Part shown: one piece after another, positions 19,366-26,017 of the stretch
How the letters are laid out: each line of letters opens with the position of its first letter
Numbering within the stretch: the first letter of the stretch is position 1
Assembly: GCA_947624405.1 (NCBI GenBank)
Contig: CANQKB010000006.1
Coordinates: 1-26,017, forward strand
Origin: an uncultured Clostridia bacterium
GTDB lineage: Bacteria > Bacillota > Clostridia > TANB77 > CAG-508
DNA length: 26,017 bases
Reading direction: 5' to 3'
Translations under genes and position numbers: made by a program
The notes under the pieces: generated by a model
Told to the model about the DNA's origin: nothing
Seen by the model: only the letters and a program-made list of their open reading frames with translations
Databases searched by the model: none

Positions 19366-21597
19366 ATGATAGCAGAAATATTAATAAGCAGTAATGCGAA
19401 GGATTTAAATCGAATATTTGACTATAATGTACCAACAAATTTTGTTGGTACTATTATGGTTGGAAGTAAAGTACTTGTACCTTTTGGAAATATGAAAAAA
19501 ATTCAAGAAGGATTTGTTGTAGGTTTTAAAGAGGAATCGGAATATAAAGTAAAAGATATTTTAAAAGTAGAAAATATAGGAGGACTAACAGAACAAAAAA
19601 TAATACTTGCAAAGCTCATGGCAAATAAATATTTTTGCAATGTTGCAGACTGTATTAAATTAATGTTACCACCAGGTACTACTTCAAAAAATATGGAAAA
19701 CAGAATAAAAGATAAAGAAATGAGATTCGTTTACTTAAAGAAAGATGAGGAAGAAATACAAGAATGTATTGAAAAGAAAAGTATAAAGTCAGAAAAACAG
19801 ATAAGAACTTTGAATTTTTTGATAAATAATGATGAGGTAATGGTTCAGGAATTGATAGATTTTGCTGATACAACGTCAGCTGTTATTAAAACATTAGAAA
19901 AAAATGGATATGTTGAGATAATAAAGAAAGAAGTAAATAGAAATCCATTTAAGAATAAAAAGATAGCTAAAACTCAAAATTTAGAACTTACAAATGAGCA
20001 ATTTGAAGCAATGAAAAAGATACAAGAGAGCATAGATATGGAGTTTTTTAAGGAGTTTTTGATTCATGGAGTAACAGGCTCACGGAAAGACTGAAATATA
20101 TCTTCAATTAATAGGAAAAGTTCTTGAAAAGGGCAAAAAAGCTATAATGCTTGTGCCGGAAATTTCACTTACACCACAAATGGTTGACAGATTTATTGCA
20201 AGATTTGGTGAAGAAAAGATTGCTCTTTTGCATAGTAAACTGTCAGTTGGTGAAAGATATGATGAGTGGAAGCGAATAGAAAAAGGAGAAGCGAAAATAG
20301 TTATAGGAGCAAGATCTGCAATATTTGCCCCTGTAGAAAATATTGGAATTATTATAATTGATGAAGAGCATGATAGTTCATATAAATCAGATATGACACC
20401 AAAATATAATTCAAAAGAGATTGCACTATATCTTGCAAAACAAGCTAATATTCCACTTGTGTTGGGAAGTGCAACTCCAGATATTTCTTCTTATTATAAT
20501 TTGTCTAAAGACGATGGAATAATTACTCTAAGCAAGAGAGCAAATAATTCAAGTTTACCTCAAGTTGAGGTAATTGATATGAAAAATGAATTATCAGTTG
20601 GAAATAAGTCAATGATAAGTAAGAGATTGCATGAAATGATTGAGAGCAATTTGCAAAATAAGAAACAAACTATTTTGTTTTTAAATAGACGAGGGTTTTC
20701 GACTTTTGTTATGTGTAGAGAGTGTGGTTATACGGTTGAATGCCCTAAATGTAATATTACTTTAACATATCACATTAGACAAGATAGGCTAAAATGCCAT
20801 TATTGTGGATATGAAAGAAAAAACGTTACAGAATGTCCAGAATGTGGAAGCAAGAATATTAGGTATTTTGGTGCAGGGACTCAAAAACTAGAGATGCAGA
20901 TAAATGAAATGTTTCCAAATGCAACTACAATAAGAATGGATACAGATACTGTAACAAAGAAAAATTCTTATGAGAATATATTAAATAAATTTAAAGATGA
21001 AAATATAGATATTTTAATTGGAACTCAAATGGTAGTGAAAGGTCATCATTTCCCAAATGTAACCTTGGTACGGTGTAATTGCAGCAGATAGTAGTATGTT
21101 TATGTCAGATTTTAGAAGTAATGAAAGAACCTTTGATATACTGACACAAGTGGCACGGACGTGCAGGAAGGGAAGGCGATGAAGGAAAAGTTGTAATACA
21201 AACATATAACCCTGAGAGCTTTCCTATAGAATGTGCAAAAGTTCAGGATTATATGAAATTTTATAATCAGGAAGTTAAGCTAAGAAAAGTCTTGAAATAT
21301 CCACCATTTTGCGATATAATAAAGCTTGAAGTTAGTGATTTTGAAGATAATACTGCACATGGAATAATTATGGCAGTATATGATAATTTGCTTAAACTCG
21401 CTGGTAATACTATGCAGATTTTTCCACCAATGCATTCACCTATCAGTAAAATTAAAAATAGGTATAGGTGGAGAATTATTGTAAAATGCAAAGTGGGAAG
21501 CAGTGTTATTAATAAGATAAATAGTAGTGTAAATTGTTTAAAAGTGGGAAGCAGTACTAGGATTTCTATTGATATTAATCCTAATAACATGAACTAA
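19366..21597 (+). CDS. priA: Primosomal protein N' (replication restart helicase); three CGG +1 shifts
   Basis: Reconstructed 742 residues: 19366-20082, 20084-21070, 21072-21155, 21157-21597. PriA is a 3'-5' superfamily 2 helicase that reloads the replisome at stalled forks. Seen in order: N-terminal 3'-DNA-binding domain (about 1-100), Walker A GVTGSGKTE (Gly240 from the first shift), DEEH box (IIDEEHDSSYKSD), SAT motif (LGSATPDISS), cysteine-rich zinc region with CxxC pairs (CRECGYTVECPKC, CHYCG, CPECG), then IGTQMVVKGHHFPNVTLVG and motif VI QVAGRAGREG, which both need a shift. The C-terminal domain is complete. All helicase motifs are present only after correction. Confidence 0.95.
20083..20086 (+). 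other. CGG +1 frameshift site (TCA CGG A), priA Walker A
   Basis: Codon 240. Skipping the C gives the glycine of TGSGKT; otherwise stop at 20094. Confidence 0.95.
21071..21074 (+). other. CGG +1 frameshift site (GTA CGG T), priA
   Basis: Gives Gly569 in VTLVGVIAADS, before helicase motif VI. Confidence 0.94.
21156..21159 (+). other. CGG +1 frameshift site (GCA CGG A), priA motif VI
   Basis: Gives Gly597 in QVAGRAGREG, the arginine-finger motif. The next codon CGT is an ordinary arginine. Confidence 0.95.
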
Positions 21598-21703
21598 TTT
21601 TGGAAATTTAACGTTACTATCCATAGTTAATTTTCACTTAGTTTAGCTAGTTGAACCATTAAATTTAATGAACTTTATTGTGAGAACGGAAGGAGAAAGG
21701 AAA

Positions 21704-22198
21704 ATGGCATTAAGAGAAATTAGAAAAGAAGGAGACGAGATTTTAAAGAAAAAATCAAAAGATGTAGAGGTTATTGATGAAAGAATCAAAACATTAATTG
21801 AAGATATGATTGAAACAATGCACAAATATGATGGAGTTGGTCTTGCAGCAGTTCAAGTTGGTATTCTCAAGAAAATTATTGTGATTGATTTATATGATGA
21901 AAAGCCAATTTTAAAGCTTATTAACCCTGTAATAGTTAAAACTAAAGGAAAACAAGAGGTAGAAGAAGGCTGTCTTAGTTTTCCTAATAAATATGTAAAG
22001 GTTATAAGACCTGCAGAGGTAGTTGTTGAAGCGTTAAATGAAAATGGTAAAAAGATTAAAATTACTGGTACAAGTCTTCTTGCACAAGCAATTTCACATG
22101 AAATTGACCACTTAAATGGTGTGGTTTTAACTGATGTTATGCTTCCAGGTACAATGGAATACGTTACTCCAGAAGATTTGGAAAATGCAAAAAAATAG
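21704..22198 (+). CDS. def: Peptide deformylase
   Basis: 164 residues from the ATG at 21704, which follows GGAAGGAGAAAGG; an in-frame ATG at 21668 has no such site. It removes the formyl group from new N-terminal methionines using a bound metal. Motif 1 is GVGLAAVQVG, motif 2 EEGCLSFP with metal ligand Cys90, and motif 3 HEIDH with ligands His132 and His136 and catalytic Glu133. The next gene, fmt, does the opposite step on initiator tRNA, the classic def-fmt pairing; the gap is 15 bases. No CGG codon in frame. Confidence 0.97.
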   Translation: MALREIRKEGDEILKKKSKDVEVIDERIKTLIEDMIETMHKYDGVGLAAVQVGILKKIIVIDLYDEKPILKLINPVIVKTKGKQEVEEGCLSFPNKYVKVIRPAEVVVEALNENGKKIKITGTSLLAQAISHEIDHLNGVVLTDVMLPGTMEYVTPEDLENAKK

Positions 22199-22213
22199 AA
22201 GAACGGTGATTAG

Positions 22214-23174
22214 ATGAATATTTTATTTATGGGAACTCCTGATTTTGCAGAGGAGTCTTTAAAAAGGTTATATAAAGCAGGTTTTAATATAGTACGGAGT
22301 TGTTACAAATCCTGATAGAAAGAAAAATAGAGGAATGAAGATTGCAGAATCTGATGTTAAAAAATTTGCAGTTGAAAATGGATTGAAAGTTTATCAGCCA
22401 GAGAAGGTAAAAGAAAATGAAGAATTTATAGAAACAATTAAAAATATAAATCCTGATATTATTTGTGTTGTGGCATATGGAAAAATTTTACCAAAAGAGA
22501 TACTTGATATTCCACGTTTTGGATGTATCAACTTGCATGGCTCTCTTCTTCCAAAGTATAGGGGAGCTGCACCAATTCAATGGGCAGTTTTGAATGGAGA
22601 TAAAAAAACTGGTGTTACTACTATTTATATGAATGAGAAAATGGATGCAGGTGATATTATATATCAAGAAGAAACTGATATAAAAGAGTATGAAACAACA
22701 GGAGAACTTTGGGATAGATTGAAAGATATTGGGGCAGATTTACTTGTTAAAACTGTAAAAGATATTGAAAATGGTGTTGCTTCTAGAACAAAACAAGAAG
22801 GAGAAGTGACTATTGCACCAATGTTAGATAAAACCATGGCAAAGCTTGATTTTAGCACTTCAGCAGAAGAGATAAAAAATAAGGTGTGTGGCCTAAATCC
22901 TATTATGGGAGCATACGCTATTTACGAAGGGAAAAAGATTAAGTTTTGGAAAGTTAAAGTATTTGATGATATTGAATTGAGTGAATTTATAGAAAATAAT
23001 GCAAGTGCAATTTCAGGAGAAGTTCTTGCTTCAAATCCTAAAACAGGATTATATATTAAAGCTGGAAAAGGAGCTATATGTGTTTTAGAAATACAAGGTG
23101 AAAATTCTAAGAGAATGAGTATTGGTGATTTCTTACGTGGAAATAAAATAGAAGTTGGTATGAAATTTGAGTAA
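22214..23174 (+). CDS. fmt: Methionyl-tRNA formyltransferase; one CGG +1 shift
   Basis: Reconstructed 319 residues: 22214-22294 and 22296-23174. It formylates Met-tRNAi for translation initiation. The N-terminus MNILFMGTPDFAEESL is diagnostic but is separated from the rest by the shift at 22295. With the shift, the catalytic residues fall at Asn106, His108 (INLHGSLLPKYRGAAP) and Asp144 (MDAGD), the same numbers as I recall for the E. coli enzyme. The C-terminal tRNA-binding domain (about 210-319) is present. A translated start inside the second frame (22335) would lack the nucleotide-fold start and is rejected. Confidence 0.95.
22295..22298 (+). other. CGG +1 frameshift site (GTA CGG A), fmt
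   Basis: Codon 28. Skipping the C gives NIVGVVTNPDR, the standard Fmt segment. Confidence 0.94.
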
Positions 23175-23216
23175 TATAATTAGTGTAAAATAAGAAGAAA
23201 AAGGAATAATAGAAGT

Positions 23217-24371
23217 ATGAAAAAAGTTTTAATAAGAATATCTATTATTTTAATAATAATAATTTGCATAATTATGGGTTTGTCGCAGAGTCATAAAGAA
23301 GAAGTCAAAGTGAGTGAGGAAGAGGTTGAAGTTGAACAAAATAAGCAAGATAAACAAGAAGCTTTATTTGATGCATATTATGAACTTGCAAAAGAAAAAT
23401 TGAAAACGATGACTTTAGATGAGAAAATAAGTCAATTATTTTTAGTAAGATATCCAGAAATGAATCAGCTAGAAGAGTTGCAAAAATATAATTTTGGTGG
23501 GTATTTGTTTTTTGCAAAAGATTTTAAAAATAAAACCGAAGAACAAGTAAAAGATGAGATAGCCAATTTGCAGAGTGTAGCTAAAATACCTCTTTTAATT
23601 GCTGCAGATGAAGAAGGTGGAAAGGTTGTAAGAGTGAGTTCTAATCCAAATCTTGCTGAAAAGCCTTTTGAATCACCAAGAGATTTATATATAAGTGGTG
23701 GATTTGAGAAAGTAGCAGAAGATACAGTGAATAAAAGCAAACTTTTAAATAATTTAGGAGTAAACTTAAATTTAGCTCCAGTTGTTGATGTATCTACTAA
23801 TCCTAATGACTATATGTATCAAAGGGCATTAGGCGAAGATACTGATTTGACATCAATTTATTCTAGTACGGTCATAAATGCAAGTAAAGGATTAGGTGTT
23901 TCATATACTTTAAAGCATTTTCCTGGATATGGAAATAATATGGATACACACAAAGGTAGCTCAGTTGATAATAAATCGTTTGAAGATATTTTAAAATATG
24001 ATTTACCACCATTTAAGGCAGGAATCGAAGCAGGTGCAGAGGCAGTTCTAATAAGTCATAATGTTGTGACAAGTATTGATAATGAAAGACCAGCATCTCT
24101 TTCGAAAAAGATTCATGATCTTCTTAGGGATGAACTTGAATTTACAGGAGTAATTATAACAGATGATTTAGATATGGGAGCTATAGAGAATGAGGAAGAC
24201 TCAGCTGTGAAAGCACTTTTAGCAGGAAATGATTTGATTATTGTATCGAATTATGAAGAGGCAATTGCTTCGATTAAGTTAGCCATAGAACAGGGAAGAG
24301 TTAGTGAAGACGATATAGAAAATGCTAATCTTCAAGTACTTGAATGGAAATATTTTAAAGGATTAATGTAA
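23217..24371 (+). CDS. nagZ: Glycoside hydrolase family 3 beta-N-acetylhexosaminidase, membrane-anchored
   Basis: 384 residues. An N-terminal helix (about 4-22) acts as signal or anchor, followed by a charged linker. The GH3 barrel shows LFLVRYPE, AADEEGGKVVR, LAPVVDVSTNP, the KHFPGYG segment with downstream D-H in NMDTHKGSS (catalytic Asp-His dyad loop of NagZ-type enzymes) and the nucleophile region ITDDLDMGAI near residue 320. It would act outside the membrane on muropeptide amino sugars in wall recycling. AAGGAA lies upstream. One CGG (23869) is in the ACG GTC phase and causes no shift. Confidence 0.92.
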   Translation: MKKVLIRISIILIIIICIIMGLSQSHKEEVKVSEEEVEVEQNKQDKQEALFDAYYELAKEKLKTMTLDEKISQLFLVRYPEMNQLEELQKYNFGGYLFFAKDFKNKTEEQVKDEIANLQSVAKIPLLIAADEEGGKVVRVSSNPNLAEKPFESPRDLYISGGFEKVAEDTVNKSKLLNNLGVNLNLAPVVDVSTNPNDYMYQRALGEDTDLTSIYSSTVINASKGLGVSYTLKHFPGYGNNMDTHKGSSVDNKSFEDILKYDLPPFKAGIEAGAEAVLISHNVVTSIDNERPASLSKKIHDLLRDELEFTGVIITDDLDMGAIENEEDSAVKALLAGNDLIIVSNYEEAIASIKLAIEQGRVSEDDIENANLQVLEWKYFKGLM

Positions 24372-24373
24372 TA

Positions 24374-24390
24374 GAAAAAATAATTTTTTC
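24374..24390 (+). terminator. Weak A/T hairpin after the glycosidase gene
   Basis: GAAAAAA and TTTTTTC pair around TAA. The stem is A-T only and is followed later by a T-run (24412-24419), so it is a weak terminator candidate. From 24391 to 24496 I see nothing else. Confidence 0.3.
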
Positions 24391-24496
24391 CCACTATTAT
24401 ATTATTTACTTTTTTTTTATCATTTCTCCATGCTTAGTTATACTGTAAATAGTAACGCAATATTTAGTAACTGTATAATTTTTTTGAAGATAAATA

Positions 24497-24524
24497 TTGA
24501 CTTTGGTAACTTATATGATATAAT
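24497..24524 (+). promoter_or_regulatory. Strong sigma-A-type promoter for the sortase-fold gene
   Basis: TTGACT (24497-24502), 16-base spacer, TATAAT (24519-24524). With AAGGAGG close before the ATG at 24587, this gene is its own well-expressed unit. Confidence 0.85.
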
Positions 24525-24586
24525 GATAACAAAATGGCTAGTATAAATTATTTTAGAAGTATATATAATATAAGGAGGAGAAGCTT

Positions 24587-25210
24587 ATGGAAAAGATAAA
24601 AAGAACTGAGATAAAATTGATTGCTGTACTTTTAGTATTATGTTTGTTAGGAATACTTGCATTTTATATATTAATTTCTAATATTAAGGTAGGTTTAAAT
24701 ATAAATAATCAAGAATCACAAAGAGAAATAGCTTTAAAGAATACACAAAATATATCAAATAAACAAGAAAGTAATAGTGAAAATATAATAGAAATAGGGG
24801 AAGTAACTGAACAAATAGAGCCAACAGTATGTGCAACATTAGAAATTCCTAAATTAAACTTGAAACAATCAGTGCTTTCTGAGGCAACAGATGATACTTT
24901 AGAAATGTCTTTAGGTAAACTTTGGGGACCAGATAAACCAAACGAGGTTGGTAATTATGTTATAGTAGGAGAAAATCGTGAAAATGGCGAAATGTTTGGA
25001 AATTTGGATAAAATGGTTGTAGGCGATACAGTAAAATTATCAGGAGAATCTAATGATACGCTTACATATAAAGTTTATGATATATATGAAGAAAATGGAA
25101 ATGATTTAAGGTCAACAGCACAAAAAAACAAAAATAAAGAGGTAACTTTAATTACTTCTACAAAAGATGGAAAAAAACGATTAGTAGTTAAAGCAAAAGA
25201 GATGATTTAA
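24587..25210 (+). CDS. Sortase-fold protein lacking catalytic His and Cys
   Basis: 207 residues. One N-terminal membrane helix (about 10-32), a polar linker, then a sortase-like beta barrel (about 80-205): ATLEIPKLNLKQSVL, GNYVIVGENRENGEMFGNLD, VVGDTV, and TLITSTKDGKKRLVV. In active sortases the GH(R/N) histidine and the TLxTC cysteine perform transpeptidation. Here they are Glu129 and Ser191, while Arg198 is kept. The protein is therefore probably not a transpeptidase and may bind wall or pilin partners instead. No LPXTG substrate lies in the window. The fold assignment is from motif order only. Confidence 0.72.
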   Translation: MEKIKRTEIKLIAVLLVLCLLGILAFYILISNIKVGLNINNQESQREIALKNTQNISNKQESNSENIIEIGEVTEQIEPTVCATLEIPKLNLKQSVLSEATDDTLEMSLGKLWGPDKPNEVGNYVIVGENRENGEMFGNLDKMVVGDTVKLSGESNDTLTYKVYDIYEENGNDLRSTAQKNKNKEVTLITSTKDGKKRLVVKAKEMI

Positions 25211-25230
25211 AAGGTTCTATAATATTAGTA

Positions 25231-25261
25231 GGGGTAAAATATTTTTCAGGTATTTTACCCC
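25231..25261 (+). terminator. 11-bp hairpin after the sortase-fold gene
   Basis: GGGGTAAAATA (25231-25241) pairs perfectly with TATTTTACCCC (25251-25261). It lacks a U-tract, so it may be a terminator or a 3'-end stabiliser. From 25262 to 25440 I see no gene or site. Confidence 0.5.
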
Positions 25262-25440
25262 AATTATTGACATTACCATATTTCTCTAATTCTTTGATTT
25301 GGTTATCTGTAAAAAACTTCTTTCATAGGTTATATTCAATTACATAATTTTTATGTCTAAACTCTATCATATCTCTGTCATTTTATATTCTAATATTAGT
25401 TGAGGTGGATAAAAATCCATTTATTGACATTGATTTTTTG

Positions 25441-25570
25441 GGGAGAGTGTGGAATCGGCAAGCCGCGTCGGAAAAACAGTCCACTGGACTGTTTTTGCCT
25501 GAGTTTCGCCGATTGCTGTTGCAATCGCCAAAACTGGGCAACCTCCTTTTCGATTTCACTTCTTTACGCT
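25441..25570. other. GC-richer structured intergenic island
   Basis: This stretch is visibly richer in G and C than its surroundings. It contains the 25472-25496 palindrome and a second hairpin, CGATTGC/GCAATCG (25510-25516/25521-25527). A 63-residue open frame crosses it but has no ribosome binding site or recognisable product. It may be a repeat element or the 3' trailer region of the tRNA transcript. Confidence 0.45.
25472..25496. repeat. Perfect 12-bp palindrome
   Basis: AAAAACAGTCCA, one central C, TGGACTGTTTTT. The run of T on both strands fits a bidirectional terminator between the convergent sortase-fold and tRNA units. Confidence 0.6.
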
Positions 25571-25601
25571 AAAAAAAAGAGGAGGGAATAAACCGCTCCT
25601 C
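25571..25601 (-). terminator. Intrinsic terminator of the tRNA operon
   Basis: On the - strand GAGGAG pairs with CTCCTC and is followed by eight T. It begins six bases after the tRNA-Phe CCA end. Confidence 0.88.
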
Positions 25602-25606
25602 ACGCA

Positions 25607-25682
<76 letters not shown>

Positions 25683-25707
25683 ATATTGTATTATTAAATA
25701 AAAAAAA

Positions 25708-25784
25708 TGGCGACCTGGAACGGGCTCGAACCGTCGACCTCTAGCGTGACAGGCTAGCGTTCTAACCAACTGAACTACCAGGCC
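25708..25784 (-). tRNA. tRNA-Asp (GTC)
   Basis: 77 bases including CCA. Acceptor GGCCTGG pairs with CCAGGTC (one G-T pair); anticodon stem CTAGC/GCTAG with loop CTGTCAC gives anticodon GTC. Confidence 0.96.
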
Positions 25785-25794
25785 GTAAAAAAAA

Positions 25795-25870
25795 TGGTGG
25801 GCGCAATAGGGCTCGAACCTATGACCTCCTGCTTGTAAGGCAGATGCTCTCCCAGCTGAGCTATACGCCC
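25795..25870 (-). tRNA. tRNA-Val (TAC)
   Basis: 76 bases including CCA. Acceptor GGGCGTA pairs with TGCGCCC (one G-T pair); anticodon stem CTGCC/AGCAG region with loop CTTACAA gives anticodon TAC. First gene of the operon. Confidence 0.96.
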
Positions 25871-25890
25871 ATTTCCCTTCGGCGAATATT

Positions 25891-25919
25891 AGTATACTAA
25901 ATTTTTAGACAAATGTCAA
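25891..25919 (-). promoter_or_regulatory. Promoter of the tRNA operon
   Basis: On the - strand TTGACA (25919-25914), 17-base spacer, TATACT (25896-25891). It is about 20 bases before tRNA-Val. Beyond it, 25920-26017 shows nothing I can identify. Confidence 0.9.
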
Positions 25920-26017
25920 TACTTATTTAGAAAATTTTTAAAAAAGTTGTTACAGGATAATGGTTTTAAACAACAAAAAAACCGAAAGTCAGTAGTTGTA
26001 ATAGTTTTGTAATGAAA

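Noticed and set aside
21651..21679. Promoter before def (TTGAAC, 17 bases, TTTATT)
   Set aside because: Only four of six bases match in each box, and the region is AT-rich enough for chance matches; left unannotated.
21684..21690. CGG before def (21686) as a further shift site
   Set aside because: It precedes the chosen ATG at 21704 and, in the alternative longer frame, reads ACG GAA, so CGG is not a codon.
22203..22209. CGG in the fmt leader (22204) as an inserted-C site
   Set aside because: It is non-coding, part of the ribosome binding region; nothing can be inferred about decoding.
457..22298. Reading the ten disrupted genes as pseudogenes
   Set aside because: All breaks are the same single C before a glycine codon in the same phase; there are no in-frame stops, deletions or other indels, and several genes are normally essential.
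457..22298. Systematic sequencing or assembly insertion of C before GG
   Set aside because: Inserted C occurs only before in-frame GGN. GG in Trp, AGG Arg and across codon junctions is untouched, and pheT and nagZ with many GG are clean. Raw reads would still be the decisive test.
25400..25591. 63-residue open frame at 25400
   Set aside because: No ribosome binding site or recognisable domain; it spans the structured island and the tRNA terminator.

Overview
The window is about 26 kb of very AT-rich DNA with dense, same-strand gene packing, good AGGAGG-type ribosome binding sites and a classic Firmicute gene set (pheST, radA, long-form purL, trmB, rluD, rluB-type synthase, priA, def, fmt, a GH3 glycosidase, a sortase-fold protein). 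This suggests an uncultured, probably gut-associated, low-GC clostridial bacterium. All protein genes are on the + strand; a three-gene tRNA cluster (Val-Asp-Phe) at the right end is on the - strand.

Layout: 1-1770 holds a surface protein with a prepilin-like N-terminus and ten 78-bp BspA/DUF285 repeats. 1771-2030 is a non-coding gap with a long inverted-repeat element. 2033-5602 is a promoter plus pheS and pheT. 5670-8440 holds radA, a second prepilin-like protein and a membrane-anchored cyclophilin, closed by a hairpin. 8482-17038 holds a WG-repeat protein, purL, trmB, a polytopic membrane protein and rluD, tightly spaced or overlapping. 17101-24371 holds a second pseudouridine synthase, an S1-domain protein, an unknown winged-helix-like protein, priA, def, fmt and a nagZ-like gene. 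24497-25261 is a promoter, a sortase-fold protein lacking its catalytic His and Cys, and a hairpin. The rest is a structured intergenic island and the tRNA operon.

The main result is about decoding. Ten of the genes look broken by frameshifts, yet every break has the same form: a single extra C before a glycine codon, so that the codon met in frame is CGG, and reading resumes one base later as GGN (Gly). I traced every CGG on the + strand. There are 23 in-frame CGG codons, in ten genes. At 22 of them the protein is restored only by a +1 shift; the 23rd, at the radA 3' end, allows one and gives a normal-looking C-terminus. About 33 further CGG trinucleotides inside genes lie in the other two phases (ACG GNN, TAC GGN, and so on) and none is associated with a shift. 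CGG is never clearly needed as arginine, whereas AGA, AGG, CGT, CGA and CGC are used. Restored proteins have full family length and recover invariant glycines (two in the RadA Walker A, one in the PriA Walker A, the TrmB SAM loop, the PriA helicase arginine-finger motif). A sequencing artefact would not know the codon phase. I infer that this organism reads CGGN as glycine by +1 frameshifting or four-base decoding, routinely and in essential genes. No decoding factor for this is visible in the window.
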